Position numbers and translations under genes: made by a program. DNA of 64,000 bases from Pseudomonas fluorescens Q2-87 (lineage in GTDB: Bacteria > Pseudomonadota > Gammaproteobacteria > Pseudomonadales > Pseudomonadaceae): the NCBI RefSeq assembly GCF_000281895.1, contig NZ_CM001558.1:2050556-2114555 (forward strand). The letters are read 5' to 3'. Shown piece by piece: positions 36,818 to 48,125 of the stretch (within the stretch, counting starts at the first letter, position 1; every line of letters starts with the position of its first letter). The notes beneath the pieces were generated by a model, which was given only the letters and a program-made list of their open reading frames with translations, ran no database searches and was not told where the DNA came from.

Positions 36818-39223
36818 TTGAAGAAATCCACCGCAGCACCCAAAACAGTCGTTCCGCTCTGGCGCCAGCAGTTGCACTACCGGCTCAAGGAAGGTGCATT
36901 GATCGCCATCGGTGCCTTGTGCCTGTTCCTGATGATGGCCTTGCTGACCTACGGCAAGGACGATCCGGGCTGGAGCCACAACAGCAAGATCGACGACGTG
37001 CAGAACTTTGGCGGCCCGGCCGGCTCCTACAGCGCCGACATCCTGTTCATGGTGCTGGGCTATTTCGCCTATATCTTTCCGCTGCTGCTGGCGATCAAGG
37101 CCTACCAGATCTTCCGCCAGCGCCACGAGCCGTGGCAATGGAGCGGCTGGCTGTTCTCCTGGCGCCTGATCGGCCTGGTCTTCCTGGTACTGTCGGGGGC
37201 CGCGCTGGCCCATATTCATTTTCACGCGCCAACCGGTCTGCCGGCCGGGGCGGGCGGGGCGTTGGGCGAAAGCCTTGGCGACCTGGCGAAAAATGCCCTG
37301 AACATCCAGGGCAGTACACTGCTGTTCATCGCTTTGTTCCTGTTCGGCCTGACGGTGTTCACCGACCTGTCCTGGTTCAAGGTCATGGACGTCACCGGCA
37401 AGATCACCCTCGACCTCATTGAACTGATCCAGGGCGCGATGAACCGATGGTGGGCGGCGCGCACCGAGCGCAAGCAATTGGTGGCGCAACTGCGTGAAGT
37501 CGACGACCGGGTCCACGACGTAGTGGCCCCGACGGTGCCGGACAAACGCGAGCAGGCCAAGGTCAAGGAACGCCTGATCGAGCGTGAGCAGGCGCTGAGC
37601 AAGCACATGTCCGACCGCGAGAAACAGGTGCCGCCGGTCATCACCATGGCCCCGGCCAAGGCGCCGGAGCAGAGCAAGCGCGTGCAGAAAGAGAAGCAGG
37701 CGCCGTTGTTCGTCGACAGCGCGGTGGAAGGCACCTTGCCGCCGATCTCGATCCTGGACCCTGCGGAAAAGAAACAGCTCAATTATTCCCCCGAATCCCT
37801 GGCGGCCGTCGGCCATTTGCTGGAGATCAAGCTCAAGGAATTCGGCGTCGAAGTCTCGGTGGATTCGATCCATCCGGGCCCGGTCATCACCCGTTATGAA
37901 ATCCAGCCGGCCGCGGGCGTGAAGGTCAGTCGTATCGCCAACCTGGCCAAGGACCTGGCGCGCTCCCTCGCGGTGACCAGCGTGCGGGTGGTGGAAGTGA
38001 TTCCCGGCAAGACCACCGTGGGCATCGAGATCCCCAACGAAGACCGGCAGATCGTGCGCTTTTCCGAAGTGCTGTCGACGCCTGAGTACGACAACCACAA
38101 GTCGCCGGTCACCTTGGCCCTGGGCCACGACATCGGCGGCAAGCCGGTCATCACCGACCTGGCGAAAATGCCGCACCTGCTGGTGGCCGGTACCACCGGT
38201 TCCGGTAAGTCGGTGGGCGTGAACGCGATGATCCTGTCGATCCTGTTCAAGTCTGGCCCGGAAGACGCCAAGCTGATCATGATCGACCCGAAAATGCTTG
38301 AGTTGTCGATCTACGAAGGCATTCCGCACCTGCTGTGCCCGGTGGTCACCGACATGAAGGACGCCGCCAACGCCTTGCGCTGGAGCGTTGCCGAGATGGA
38401 GCGCCGCTACAAGCTGATGGCGAAGATGGGCGTGCGTAACCTCTCGGGCTTCAACGCCAAGGTCAAGGAGGCCGAAGAGGCCGGTACGCCATTGAGCGAC
38501 CCGCTGTACCACCGCGAAAACATCCACGACGAAGCGCCGCTGCTGCATAAGCTGCCGACCATCGTCGTGGTGGTGGACGAATTCGCCGACATGATGATGA
38601 TCGTCGGCAAGAAGGTCGAGGAACTGATCGCCCGTATCGCCCAGAAGGCCCGTGCGGCGGGTATCCACTTGATTCTCGCGACACAGCGGCCGTCGGTGGA
38701 CGTGATCACCGGCTTGATCAAGGCCAACATTCCGACCCGCATGGCGTTCCAGGTGTCGAGCAAGATCGACTCGCGGACCATCATCGACCAGGGCGGCGCC
38801 GAGCAACTGCTGGGCCACGGTGACATGCTCTATATGCCGCCGGGCACCAGCCTGCCGATCCGCGTCCACGGCGCGTTCGTTTCCGACGACGAAGTGCACC
38901 GCGTGGTGGAAGCCTGGAAACTGCGCGGTGCGCCGGAATACAACGACGATATCCTCAACGGCGTCGAAGAAGCCGGCAGCGGATTCGAGGGCAGCAGTGG
39001 CGGCGGTGATGACGATGCCGAAACCGATGCGCTTTATGACGAAGCGGTGCAGTTCGTCCTGGAAAGCCGCCGGGCCTCGATTTCCGCCGTTCAGCGCAAG
39101 CTGAAGATCGGCTACAACCGCGCCGCACGCATGATCGAGGCCATGGAAATGGCCGGGGTCGTGACGGCCATGAACACCAACGGCTCGCGCGAAGTACTGG
39201 CGCCGGGCCCGATGCGCGACTAA
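36818..39223 (+). CDS. ftsK: DNA translocase FtsK
   Basis: 801 residues. Septal DNA pump that clears the division site and activates XerCD at dif. N-terminal domain with four to five membrane helices (about 25-190); a short charged linker (about 190-300), as in other Pseudomonas and much shorter than in E. coli; the motor with Walker A TTGSGKS near residue 459 and Walker [10 protein letters not shown]; and the C-terminal winged-helix gamma domain (about 735-801, [16 protein letters not shown]), which reads KOPS. Confidence 0.97.
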   Translation: MKKSTAAPKTVVPLWRQQLHYRLKEGALIAIGALCLFLMMALLTYGKDDPGWSHNSKIDDVQNFGGPAGSYSADILFMVLGYFAYIFPLLLAIKAYQIFRQRHEPWQWSGWLFSWRLIGLVFLVLSGAALAHIHFHAPTGLPAGAGGALGESLGDLAKNALNIQGSTLLFIALFLFGLTVFTDLSWFKVMDVTGKITLDLIELIQGAMNRWWAARTERKQLVAQLREVDDRVHDVVAPTVPDKREQAKVKERLIEREQALSKHMSDREKQVPPVITMAPAKAPEQSKRVQKEKQAPLFVDSAVEGTLPPISILDPAEKKQLNYSPESLAAVGHLLEIKLKEFGVEVSVDSIHPGPVITRYEIQPAAGVKVSRIANLAKDLARSLAVTSVRVVEVIPGKTTVGIEIPNEDRQIVRFSEVLSTPEYDNHKSPVTLALGHDIGGKPVITDLAKMPHLLVAGTTGSGKSVGVNAMILSILFKSGPEDAKLIMIDPKMLELSIYEGIPHLLCPVVTDMKDAANALRWSVAEMERRYKLMAKMGVRNLSGFNAKVKEAEEAGTPLSDPLYHRENIHDEAPLLHKLPTIVVVVDEFADMMMIVGKKVEELIARIAQKARAAGIHLILATQRPSVDVITGLIKANIPTRMAFQVSSKIDSRTIIDQGGAEQLLGHGDMLYMPPGTSLPIRVHGAFVSDDEVHRVVEAWKLRGAPEYNDDILNGVEEAGSGFEGSSGGGDDDAETDALYDEAVQFVLESRRASISAVQRKLKIGYNRAARMIEAMEMAGVVTAMNTNGSREVLAPGPMRD

Positions 39224-39280
39224 CGACCTGGGCGGCCTGGTGACAAGCCGCCCGACCCCCACGACTTCATGAGGACTCCC

Positions 39281-39904
39281 ATGCGCCTGATTCGCATGTT
39301 GCTGTTGCCCGTACTGGCCCTGACCACCTTGTCGGCCCACGCTGATGAAAAGGACGTGGCTCGCCTGACCCAGTTGCTGGAGCGCTCCCAGACCCTGACC
39401 GCACGCTTCTCCCAACTGACCCTCGATGGCAGCGGCACCCAGTTGCAGGAAACCGCCGGCGACATGGCCTTGCAGCGTCCGGGTTTGTTCTACTGGCACA
39501 CCGACGCACCGGCCGAACAACTGATGGTGTCCGATGGCAAGAAAGTCTCCCTGTGGGACCCGGACCTGGAGCAGGTCACCATCAAGACCCTCGACCAGCG
39601 CCTGACCCAGACCCCGGCATTGCTGCTGTCCGGTGATATTTCCAAGATCAGCCAGAGCTTCGACATCAGCGCCAAGGAAGCGGGCGGCGTGATTGATTTC
39701 ACCCTCAAGCCCAAGACCAAGGACAGCCTGTTCGACAACCTGCGCCTGTCGTTCCGCAACGGCCTGGTCAATGACATGCAACTGATCGACAGCGTCGGCC
39801 AGCGCACCAACATCCTGTTCACCGGGGTCAAGGCCAACGAGCCGATCGCCGCGTCCAAGTTCAAGTTCGACATCCCCAAGGGTGCCGATGTGATCCAGGA
39901 ATAA
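39281..39904 (+). CDS. lolA: Outer-membrane lipoprotein carrier protein LolA
   Basis: 207 residues. Periplasmic chaperone that takes lipoproteins from LolCDE to LolB. Signal peptide [21 protein letters not shown] (cleavage near 21) and a beta-barrel half-pipe rich in aromatic residues. The start at 39281 is preferred because GAGG lies 6 nt upstream; an in-frame ATG at 39269 precedes that site. Order ftsK-lolA-rarA-serS is conserved with enterobacteria. Confidence 0.95.
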   Translation: MRLIRMLLLPVLALTTLSAHADEKDVARLTQLLERSQTLTARFSQLTLDGSGTQLQETAGDMALQRPGLFYWHTDAPAEQLMVSDGKKVSLWDPDLEQVTIKTLDQRLTQTPALLLSGDISKISQSFDISAKEAGGVIDFTLKPKTKDSLFDNLRLSFRNGLVNDMQLIDSVGQRTNILFTGVKANEPIAASKFKFDIPKGADVIQE

Positions 39905-39920
39905 ATACACAGCCCACCCC

Positions 39921-40010
39921 TGTGGGAGCGGGCTTGCTCGCGAAGGCGGCGGATCAGTCAACACTGACGTTCAATGCAATACCGCATTCGCGAGCAAGCC
40001 CGCTCCGACA
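39921..40010. repeat. REP inverted pair (BIME), TGTGGGAGCGGGC family
   Basis: TGTGGGAGCGGGCTTGCTCG with inverse CGAGCAAGCCCGCTCCGACA (one mismatch near the end). It lies between the co-directional genes lolA and rarA, so it is probably inside a transcript. Confidence 0.92.
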
Positions 40011-40039
40011 AGGGTCAAGTTGAGGTTGCATAAGCAGTG

Positions 40040-41365
40040 ATGGACCTGTTTCGAAGCGCCCCGATTGCCCAGCCACTGGCCGCCCGTCTGCGCGCGACCA
40101 ACCTGGATGAGTACGTCGGCCAAGAGCATGTGCTCGCTCGCGGCAAGCCTCTGCGCGAAGCCTTGGAGCAGGGCGCACTGCATTCGATGATCTTCTGGGG
40201 CCCGCCGGGCGTGGGCAAGACCACCCTGGCGCGATTGCTTGCAGAAGTCTCGGACGCCCATTTCGAAACGGTTTCGGCGGTGCTGGCCGGGGTCAAGGAA
40301 ATCCGCCAGGCAGTGGAAGTCGCCAAGCAGCAGGCCGGGCAGTACGGCAAGCGCACCATCCTGTTCGTCGACGAAGTGCACCGCTTCAACAAGTCCCAGC
40401 AGGACGCGTTCCTGCCCTACGTGGAAGACGGTACGCTGATTTTCATCGGTGCGACCACCGAAAACCCATCGTTCGAACTCAACAACGCCTTGCTGTCCCG
40501 GGCGCGGGTCTATGTGCTCAAAAGCCTCGACGAGGCGGCGATGCGCAAGCTGGTGCATCGGGCGCTGACCGAAGAGCGCGGCCTGGGAAAGCGTCAGCTG
40601 AGCCTCAGCGACGAAGGGTTCCAGATTCTGTTTTCCGCCGCCGATGGTGACGGCCGGCGCTTGCTCAACCTGCTGGAGAACGCCTCGGACCTGGCCGAAG
40701 ACGACAGCGAAATCGGCGTCGAGCTGTTGCAGAGCCTGCTCGGGGATACCCGCCGGCGCTTTGACAAGGGCGGCGAGGCGTTCTACGACCAGATCTCGGC
40801 GCTGCACAAATCCGTGCGCGGCTCCAACCCCGACGGTGCCTTGTACTGGTTTGCGCGCATGATCGATGGCGGTTGCGATCCGCTGTACCTGGCGCGGCGC
40901 GTGGTGCGCATGGCCAGCGAAGACATCGGCAATGCCGACCCGCGCGCCCTGAGCCTGTGCCTGGCGGCCTGGGACGTGCAGGAACGCCTCGGCAGCCCGG
41001 AAGGTGAGCTCGCCGTGGCTCAGGCCATCACTTACCTGGCCTGTGCGCCAAAAAGCAACGCGGTGTACATGGGCTTCAAGGCCGCGATGCGCAGCGCCAC
41101 CGAGCATGGCTCCCTCGAAGTGCCGTTGCACCTGCGCAACGCGCCGACCAAGCTCATGAAGCAATTGGGTTATGGCGACGAGTACCGTTATGCCCACGAT
41201 GAGCCGGACGCCTATGCCGCCGGTGAAGACTATTTTCCCGATGAGCTCGAGCCCCAACGGTTCTATCAGCCGGTGCCCCGTGGCCTGGAGCTGAAGATTG
41301 GCGAGAAACTCAACCACCTGGCGCAACTGGACCGCTTGAGTCCACGGCAGCGGAGAAAGCCTTGA
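40040..41365 (+). CDS. rarA: Replication-associated recombination protein A (AAA+ ATPase)
   Basis: 441 residues. MgsA/RarA/WRNIP1-family ATPase acting at stalled forks. Walker A GPPGVGKT is at 54-61, Walker B is in [15 protein letters not shown], and sensor 1 is [12 protein letters not shown]; the C-terminal tetramerisation domain follows. A GTG directly in front of the ATG at 40040 is in frame but gives only one extra residue. Confidence 0.96.
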   Translation: MDLFRSAPIAQPLAARLRATNLDEYVGQEHVLARGKPLREALEQGALHSMIFWGPPGVGKTTLARLLAEVSDAHFETVSAVLAGVKEIRQAVEVAKQQAGQYGKRTILFVDEVHRFNKSQQDAFLPYVEDGTLIFIGATTENPSFELNNALLSRARVYVLKSLDEAAMRKLVHRALTEERGLGKRQLSLSDEGFQILFSAADGDGRRLLNLLENASDLAEDDSEIGVELLQSLLGDTRRRFDKGGEAFYDQISALHKSVRGSNPDGALYWFARMIDGGCDPLYLARRVVRMASEDIGNADPRALSLCLAAWDVQERLGSPEGELAVAQAITYLACAPKSNAVYMGFKAAMRSATEHGSLEVPLHLRNAPTKLMKQLGYGDEYRYAHDEPDAYAAGEDYFPDELEPQRFYQPVPRGLELKIGEKLNHLAQLDRLSPRQRRKP

Positions 41366-41736
41366 TCCCCTTGATCGTTGCGGTGTCCGCCGGCGGTATT
41401 GCCGGCACGTTATTGCGCTTTGCGGCTGGCAACTGGATCAATGCAAATTGGCCCCGCCACTTCTATACCGCGACGCTGGCCGTTAATATCGTGGGCTGTC
41501 TGCTGATCGGCGTTCTATACGGTCTGTTTTTGATTCGCCCGGAAGTGCCCATTGAAGTGCGCGCCGGGCTGATGGTCGGCTTTCTCGGCGGCCTGACGAC
41601 TTTTTCATCCTTTTCACTGGATACGGTGCGTCTGCTGGAAAGCGGGCAGGTGCCGCTGGCCCTGGGCTATGCGGCCATCAGCGTATTCGGCGGGCTGCTT
41701 GCTACCTGGGCCGGCCTGTCCCTGACCAAACTTTGA
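41362..41736 (+). CDS. crcB: Fluoride ion channel CrcB/Fluc
   Basis: 124 residues, four membrane helices. Dual-topology fluoride channel; markers are [10 protein letters not shown], the NIVGCLLIG helix and [19 protein letters not shown] with the central sodium/Phe-box region. The start is an unusual TTG at 41362 that overlaps the rarA TGA (TTGA), with GGAG six bases upstream, so it appears to be translationally coupled to rarA. No fluoride riboswitch is visible. Confidence 0.92.
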   Translation: MIPLIVAVSAGGIAGTLLRFAAGNWINANWPRHFYTATLAVNIVGCLLIGVLYGLFLIRPEVPIEVRAGLMVGFLGGLTTFSSFSLDTVRLLESGQVPLALGYAAISVFGGLLATWAGLSLTKL

Positions 41737-41739
41737 TAA

Positions 41740-43032
<1,293 letters not shown>

Positions 43033-44427
43033 ATGGATTACTTGCCACTGTTCCACAACCTGCGCGGCAGCCGCGTGCTGGTGGTTGGCGGCGGTGAGAT
43101 TGCCTTGCGCAAATCTCGCCTGCTGGCCGATGCCGGCGCTTTGCTGCGAGTGGTTGCACCCGAGATCGAACCGCAGCTGCGGGAGCTGGTCGGTGGCAGC
43201 GGTGGCGAGTGTGTCCTGCGCGGTTACCAGGAATCAGACCTGGACGGTTGCGGGCTGATCATTGCCGCCACTGACGACGAACCGCTCAATGCCCGGGTGT
43301 CCGCCGATGCTCATCGGCGCTGCGTGCCGGTCAATGTGGTGGACGCGCCTGCCTTGTGCAGCGTGATTTTCCCGGCGATTGTCGACCGTTCGCCGCTGGT
43401 GATCGCGGTGTCCAGCGGCGGCGATGCGCCGGTGCTGGCGCGGCTGATCCGGGCCAAGCTGGAAACCTGGATTCCTTCGACTTATGGGCAACTGGCTGGG
43501 CTGGCGGCGCGTTTTCGCAGCCAGGTCAAAGGCCTGTTCCCCGATGTGCAGCAACGCCGGGCATTCTGGGAAGAAGTGTTCCAGGGCCCCATCGCCGACC
43601 GCCAACTGGCCGGGCAGGGTGCCGAGGCCGAGCGCCTGTTGCGGGAGAAAATCGATGGTCAGGCGCCGAGCGCGCCAGGTGAGGTTTACCTGGTCGGTGC
43701 CGGGCCGGGCGATCCGGACCTGCTGACTTTCCGCGCCTTGCGCCTGATGCAGCAGGCCGACGTGGTGCTGTACGACCGCCTGGTGGCGCCGGCGATCCTC
43801 GAACTGTGCCGGCGTGATGCCGAACGGATCTACGTCGGCAAGCGCCGCTCTGAACACGCCGTGCCCCAGGACCAGATCAACCAGCAACTGGTGGACCTGG
43901 CCCGACAAGGCAAGCGTGTGGTGCGATTGAAGGGCGGTGACCCATTCATCTTCGGTCGTGGCGGTGAGGAAATCGAGGAATTGGCGGCCCATGGCATCCC
44001 GTTCCAGGTTGTCCCAGGCATCACGGCGGCCAGTGGTTGCGCGGCCTATGCCGGGATCCCGCTGACCCATCGCGATCATGCCCAATCGGTGCGGTTCATC
44101 ACCGGCCATCTCAAGGACGGCACCAGCGACTTGCCGTGGGCGGACCTGGTGTCACCGGCCCAGACCCTGGTGTTCTACATGGGGTTGGTGGGGCTGCCGG
44201 TGATCTGCGACGAGCTGATCAAACACGGCCGCGCGGCGGACACGCCAGCGGCATTGATCCAGCAGGGCACCACGTCCAACCAGCGGGTCTTCACCGGCAC
44301 CCTGGCGGACTTGCCGCGTTTGGTGGCCGAGCATGAGGTTCATGCGCCGACCCTGGTCATCGTCGGGGAAGTGGTGCAACTGCGCGAGAAACTGGCGTGG
44401 TTCGAAGGGGCTCAGGGGCAGATCTAG
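43033..44427 (+). CDS. cysG: Siroheme synthase (dehydrogenase/ferrochelatase and methyltransferase)
   Basis: 464 residues, two enzymes in one chain. The N-terminal half (1-about 210) is precorrin-2 dehydrogenase/sirohydrochlorin ferrochelatase, with the NAD loop [11 protein letters not shown]; the C-terminal half (about 218-464) is uroporphyrinogen-III methyltransferase, with [12 protein letters not shown] and [13 protein letters not shown]. The product, siroheme, is needed by sulfite and nitrite reductases. The ATG directly abuts the serS stop codon. Confidence 0.97.
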   Translation: MDYLPLFHNLRGSRVLVVGGGEIALRKSRLLADAGALLRVVAPEIEPQLRELVGGSGGECVLRGYQESDLDGCGLIIAATDDEPLNARVSADAHRRCVPVNVVDAPALCSVIFPAIVDRSPLVIAVSSGGDAPVLARLIRAKLETWIPSTYGQLAGLAARFRSQVKGLFPDVQQRRAFWEEVFQGPIADRQLAGQGAEAERLLREKIDGQAPSAPGEVYLVGAGPGDPDLLTFRALRLMQQADVVLYDRLVAPAILELCRRDAERIYVGKRRSEHAVPQDQINQQLVDLARQGKRVVRLKGGDPFIFGRGGEEIEELAAHGIPFQVVPGITAASGCAAYAGIPLTHRDHAQSVRFITGHLKDGTSDLPWADLVSPAQTLVFYMGLVGLPVICDELIKHGRAADTPAALIQQGTTSNQRVFTGTLADLPRLVAEHEVHAPTLVIVGEVVQLREKLAWFEGAQGQI

Positions 44428-44445
44428 GGAGACCGTGTCGCGCCC

Positions 44446-44527
44446 TTCGCGAGCAAGCCCGCTCCCACAGGTTTTGTGGCCACTGTAGAGATCCAGTGTG
44501 GGAGCGAGCTTGCTCGCGAAGAGGCCC
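44446..44527. repeat. REP inverted pair, outward orientation
   Basis: CTTCGCGAGCAAGCCCGCTC at the left and TGTGGGAGCGAGCTTGCTCG at the right: the two halves are in the reverse order to the other pairs of this family, so the CCCACA/TGTGGG ends face each other. It lies in the convergent gap after cysG. Confidence 0.88.
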
Positions 44528-44550
44528 TCAACTGCAACAAAGGTCCCGGA

Positions 44551-45555
44551 TCAATCCCGGGCCCCAAGCCAAATCCCTTTCCCCTCCAACCGCTCCCGAT
44601 CATGGGCAACGGTGAAGTCCTGCTCCGGCCCCTTGGGCACGATCCCGTTGGGGTTGATGGTCTTGTGGCTGCCGTAGTAATGCCCTTGGATGTGCTTGAA
44701 GTCCACGGTCTCGGCAATCCCCGGCCACTGGTACAGCTCCCGCAGCCAGTTCGACAGGTTCGGGTAATCGGCGATACGGCGCAGGTTGCATTTGAAGTGA
44801 CCGAAGTACACCGCATCGAAGCGGATCATCGTGGTAAACAACCGAATATCGGCTTCGGTCAGGTATTCGCCGGCGAGGTAGCGTCGGGTATCCAGCAAAG
44901 CCTCCAGCCGGTCCAGTTCGGCGAATAACCCGTCGAACGCTTCTTCGTAGGCGGCTTGGGCCGTGGCGAAGCCAGCGCGGTAGACCCCGTTGTTCACCGA
45001 CGGGTAGATCCGCTCATTGAGCGCATCGATCTCGCTGCGCAAGTGTTCGGGGTACAGGTCCAGATGATTGCCGGTCAAGCCATTGAAGGCGCTGTTGAAC
45101 ATGCGGATGATTTCCGCCGACTCATTGTTCACGATGCGCTGCTGGCGGTTGTCCCACAGCGCCGGCACGGTGACGCGCCCGGTGTAGTCCGGTGTGTCGG
45201 CGGTGTAGCGTTGATGGAGGAAGCTCAGGTCGTCGAGTTTGTCACCGGTGGAGCCGTGGGCCTTGTCGAAGGTCCAGCCGTTTTCCAGCATCAGGTAGCT
45301 GACCACCGAGACATCGATCAGGTCTTCCAGGCCTTTGAGCTTGCGAAAGATCAGCGTGCGGTGGGCCCAGGGGCAGGCCAGGGACACATACAAATGATAG
45401 CGCCCGGCTTCGGCGGCAAAACCGCTGTCGCCCGAGGGGCCGGCGCTGCCATCGGCAGTGACCCAGTGACGGCGCTGCGCCTGCTCGCGCTGGAACGTGC
45501 CGTCCTTGCTTTCATACCACTGATCCTGCCAGCGGCCTTCGACTAACAAACCCAT
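44551..45555 (-). CDS. yqjG: Glutathionyl-hydroquinone reductase (YqjG/GS-HQR family)
   Basis: 334 residues, close to E. coli YqjG (328). Xi-class glutathione transferase that removes glutathione from glutathionyl-hydroquinones. The catalytic cysteine is in LACPWAHRT (Cys61). Later signatures are MLENGWTFD and the C-terminal helical domain with YLAGEYLTEADIRLFTT. The ATG at 45555 has GAGGA seven bases upstream; an in-frame TTG further upstream lacks one. Confidence 0.93.
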   Translation of the reverse strand: MGLLVEGRWQDQWYESKDGTFQREQAQRRHWVTADGSAGPSGDSGFAAEAGRYHLYVSLACPWAHRTLIFRKLKGLEDLIDVSVVSYLMLENGWTFDKAHGSTGDKLDDLSFLHQRYTADTPDYTGRVTVPALWDNRQQRIVNNESAEIIRMFNSAFNGLTGNHLDLYPEHLRSEIDALNERIYPSVNNGVYRAGFATAQAAYEEAFDGLFAELDRLEALLDTRRYLAGEYLTEADIRLFTTMIRFDAVYFGHFKCNLRRIADYPNLSNWLRELYQWPGIAETVDFKHIQGHYYGSHKTINPNGIVPKGPEQDFTVAHDRERLEGKGIWLGARD

Positions 45556-45643
45556 CAGGATGTCCTCGCTCAATATTCATTGGAGGCGAGTCTATTCCGA
45601 TAGGTTCGAACAAAAAGCGCAAAGGTTAGGCGCTAATGATCGG

Positions 45644-46645
45644 TTATATCGAACGGTCCCGGGCGGCCCAATATTGCCGGGCCTTATCGAAGGCTTCGTC
45701 GCGGCTTAGGTCCAGGCCACGCAAGGCCAGGGCCATGGTGGCGATCAGCGCCAGTTGCGGGTAGCTGTCTTCCACGTCACCGCGCCAGATGGCCTTGAGG
45801 TGTTCAGGGTCGAGGCTTTCCGGTTTGACGTGGCGCTGCTCGGCCAATCGCGGCCATTCTTCATCCCAGCTTGCGCCACCCGTGGTGCCGTACAAATGGC
45901 TGTCGGCGTCCGGGTTGATCTCGATCTCGCCGCCGTCGCCCTTGATCACGATAGCGGTGTCGCCCAACAAGCCGCTGGCGTCGCGGTGTACTGCCTGGTA
46001 GCCCGGATGAAAAATGCTCTGCAAGCCGCAGCGAGCGGCCAACGGATTGAGGATCCGCGCCAGGGAATGGATCGGCGAACGCAGGCCCAGGGTGTTGCGC
46101 AGGTCGATCATGCGCTGCATCTGCGGCGCCCAATCCACCAGCGGCATGAAGGCCAGGCCGCCATGGTCCAGCGCGCTGCCGACCTGTTGCCAGTCGCGGC
46201 ACAACGGGATTTGCAAGAACGCCAACAGTTGTTCGGTGTAGAGCCGGCCCGCCGTGTGGGCGCCACCGCCGTGCATGAAGATCCGTACGCCGTTCTGCCC
46301 AAGGCACTTGGCCGCCAGAAGGTACCACGGCAAATGACGTTTCTTGCCGGCGTAGGTCGGCCAGTCGAGGTCCACCGCCAGCGCCGGTACCACCAGGCGC
46401 TCGCGCAGGGCTTCGGTGAAGCCGGCCATTTCCTCGGCGCTCTCTTCCTTATGCCGCAGCAGCATCAAGAAGGCGCCGAGCTGGGTGTCTTCAACCTTTT
46501 CATCGAGCACCATGCCCATGGCCTCACGGGCTTCTTCGCGGGTCAGGTTGCGGGCGCCGCGCTTGCCTTTGCCAAGGGCACGCACGAACTGGGCGAAGGG
46601 GTGTTCGGTGGGGGTTTCAAGGGTCAGTGCTGGGAAGTCGGTCAT
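45644..46645 (-). CDS. ybiB: TrpD2/YbiB-like glycosyltransferase-fold protein
   Basis: 333 residues. Homologous in fold to anthranilate phosphoribosyltransferase (N-terminal helical domain RGARNLTREEAREAMGMVLD, LLRHKEESAEEMAGF), but the PRPP loop of true TrpD is not present: the equivalent sequence is MHGGGAHTAGR. E. coli YbiB is an SOS-linked nucleic-acid-binding protein of this type, not a tryptophan enzyme. Its start overlaps the tusE stop (ATGA), so it is part of the tus operon. Confidence 0.8.
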   Translation of the reverse strand: MTDFPALTLETPTEHPFAQFVRALGKGKRGARNLTREEAREAMGMVLDEKVEDTQLGAFLMLLRHKEESAEEMAGFTEALRERLVVPALAVDLDWPTYAGKKRHLPWYLLAAKCLGQNGVRIFMHGGGAHTAGRLYTEQLLAFLQIPLCRDWQQVGSALDHGGLAFMPLVDWAPQMQRMIDLRNTLGLRSPIHSLARILNPLAARCGLQSIFHPGYQAVHRDASGLLGDTAIVIKGDGGEIEINPDADSHLYGTTGGASWDEEWPRLAEQRHVKPESLDPEHLKAIWRGDVEDSYPQLALIATMALALRGLDLSRDEAFDKARQYWAARDRSI

Positions 46646-46977
46646 AAGCAATTCGTCGGTTTGGGCAGGCCCGCCAGCTTGGCGGCGAGTTTGGCGGGAG
46701 TGCCTTTGAACAATCGGTTCAGATGCAGGCTGTTGCCCTTGTCCGCGCCCAGTTTCAGCGCGGTGTACTTGATCAGCGGCCGGGTCGCCGGGGAAAGCTG
46801 GAATTCGCGATAGAAGCCGCGCAACAATTCAAGGATTTCCCAATGCTCGGGGCTCAATTCGATGTCTTCGGCGGCGGCCAGGGCCGTGGCGACTTCAGTC
46901 GACCAGTCGTCCAGGTCGGCCAGGTAGCCGTCCTTGTCCAGCGCGATGGTGCGCTCGCCCAGGTTCAGCGTGTTCAT
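46642..46977 (-). CDS. tusE: Sulfurtransferase TusE (DsrC-like)
   Basis: 111 residues. Last carrier in the Tus relay: accepts persulfide from TusBCD and passes it to MnmA. The penultimate cysteine (Cys110, in PTNCL) is the active residue, and the second DsrC cysteine is absent, as in TusE rather than dissimilatory DsrC. It overlaps both tusB (46974-46977) and ybiB. Confidence 0.93.
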   Translation of the reverse strand: MNTLNLGERTIALDKDGYLADLDDWSTEVATALAAAEDIELSPEHWEILELLRGFYREFQLSPATRPLIKYTALKLGADKGNSLHLNRLFKGTPAKLAAKLAGLPKPTNCL

Positions 46978-47267
46978 AGCCAGGTGTTGACCTTGTCGTG
47001 TTCGATCGACAGCTCGACGAAACCTGAATAGTTGATGGCTTCGGCCCAGTCGGGCGTGTCCAGGGCGCGGGCCTGGAGGTCCTCGGCCAGTACGAACAGG
47101 TTCAGGCCGGCAGCCTGCAGCGTTGCAAACGGTGCGCTACCCGGTTGCAAGGCATACGTCGCATCGCCACAGAGCAACAGCGCGTCCTGCGCGGCCATTA
47201 CCCGCAGGCAACTGGCCAAGCGGTTATCGCCGAAAGGTGAGTGAGACAACACATGCAAAGTCGACAT
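46974..47267 (-). CDS. tusB: Sulfurtransferase complex subunit TusB
   Basis: 97 residues, DsrH-like. Part of the TusBCD hexamer. Matching features: MSTLHVLSHSPFGDNR N-terminus, ALLLCGDATYAL, and the C-terminal SGFVELSIEHDKVNTWL. It shares one base with the end of tusC and overlaps tusE by four bases. Confidence 0.92.
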   Translation of the reverse strand: MSTLHVLSHSPFGDNRLASCLRVMAAQDALLLCGDATYALQPGSAPFATLQAAGLNLFVLAEDLQARALDTPDWAEAINYSGFVELSIEHDKVNTWL

Positions 47268-47629
47268 CAGAGAGTGATCACCTGGTCATAACGGTCGATG
47301 AGCGTGGCGATGTCCGCCGCGGTCAGTACTTTCATGTCGCTCAGCGCCAGCGCATCGGTAGCAACGCCGCGCGCTTCGGCGCTGTCGGCGCAGACAAACA
47401 GGTCGTCGACGCCAAACATCGACAACGCCTGCAAGTTCGCGCTCAGGTCCTTTTGCTGGACGGCCTTGGCGTTCTGGCCGCTGGTCAATTGGAACACGCC
47501 GTCATCGAGAAACAGCAGGCCAATAGGCAAGTCGAAGGCACCGCCGGCCAGAACGATGTCCAGCGCTTCCCGGGCACCGGGGCCGGACCATGGAGCCTGG
47601 CGGCTGATCAACAATAAAGATTGGGCCAT
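47267..47629 (-). CDS. tusC: Sulfurtransferase complex subunit TusC
   Basis: 120 residues, DsrF-like. Start MAQSLLLISRQAPWSG at 47629 overlaps the tusD stop by one base (TGATG). APWSGPGAREALDIVLAGGAFD and VGLLFLDDGVFQL-type segments match the family. The longer frame reaching to 47884 is inside tusD and is rejected. Confidence 0.92.
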   Translation of the reverse strand: MAQSLLLISRQAPWSGPGAREALDIVLAGGAFDLPIGLLFLDDGVFQLTSGQNAKAVQQKDLSANLQALSMFGVDDLFVCADSAEARGVATDALALSDMKVLTAADIATLIDRYDQVITL

Positions 47630-48021
47630 CACGCGCCTCCAAAACAGATCAAGCGGTCGGCGTCCTGGATCGCGTCGTGCAACTGGCCGAGGCCGGACAA
47701 GGCCCAAGGCGCTTGGACGCTGATTGCCGAACGCTGGTAGCGCTGGGCTTCCTCGTCGTTCAACACACCACGGCGCAACGCCGCTGCGATGCAGACCACG
47801 CCGTCGAGCTGGTTGTCGCTGACGAACGTGCGCCACTGTTTGGGCAGGTCCTGTTCGTCCTGGGGCGTGACGACGCTGTCGCAAGCGTTATAGACGCCGT
47901 CCTGATAGAAAAACAGCCGCACGATGTCATGCCCACCCGCCAGTGCGGCCTGGGCAAACAGCAAGGCCCGGCGCGAGGAGGGCGCATGGGCGGCGGAAAA
48001 CAGCGCAATGGCGAACTTCAT
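47629..48021 (-). CDS. tusD: Sulfurtransferase complex subunit TusD
   Basis: 130 residues, DsrE-like. The sulfur-accepting cysteine is Cys77 (DGVVCIAAALRRG), matching E. coli Cys78. The start MKFAIALFSAAHAP at 48021 is typical. It is the first gene of tusDCBE-ybiB; all junctions overlap by one to four bases. Confidence 0.93.
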   Translation of the reverse strand: MKFAIALFSAAHAPSSRRALLFAQAALAGGHDIVRLFFYQDGVYNACDSVVTPQDEQDLPKQWRTFVSDNQLDGVVCIAAALRRGVLNDEEAQRYQRSAISVQAPWALSGLGQLHDAIQDADRLICFGGA

Positions 48022-48085
48022 GGCAGACCCGATCAGCAAAACTGCGGCCATGATAAAGCTTTATGGGCAGTGGGGCGATTGGCAA

Positions 48086-48103
48086 GGGCAGGGCAGGGCA
48101 GGG
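48086..48103. repeat. Short GGGCA tandem repeat
   Basis: Three copies of GGGCA followed by GGG, in the 104-nt gap upstream of tusD. Too short to interpret; it lies between tusD and the preceding small gene. Confidence 0.6.
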
Positions 48104-48125
48104 CCCTGACCACAGGGGGGCAGTG

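Noticed and set aside
44428..44550. tRNA-like fold after serS-cysG
   Set aside because: The inverted repeats here are fully explained by the REP pair; no acceptor/T-arm consensus (GGTTCGAATCC type) was found here or elsewhere in the window.
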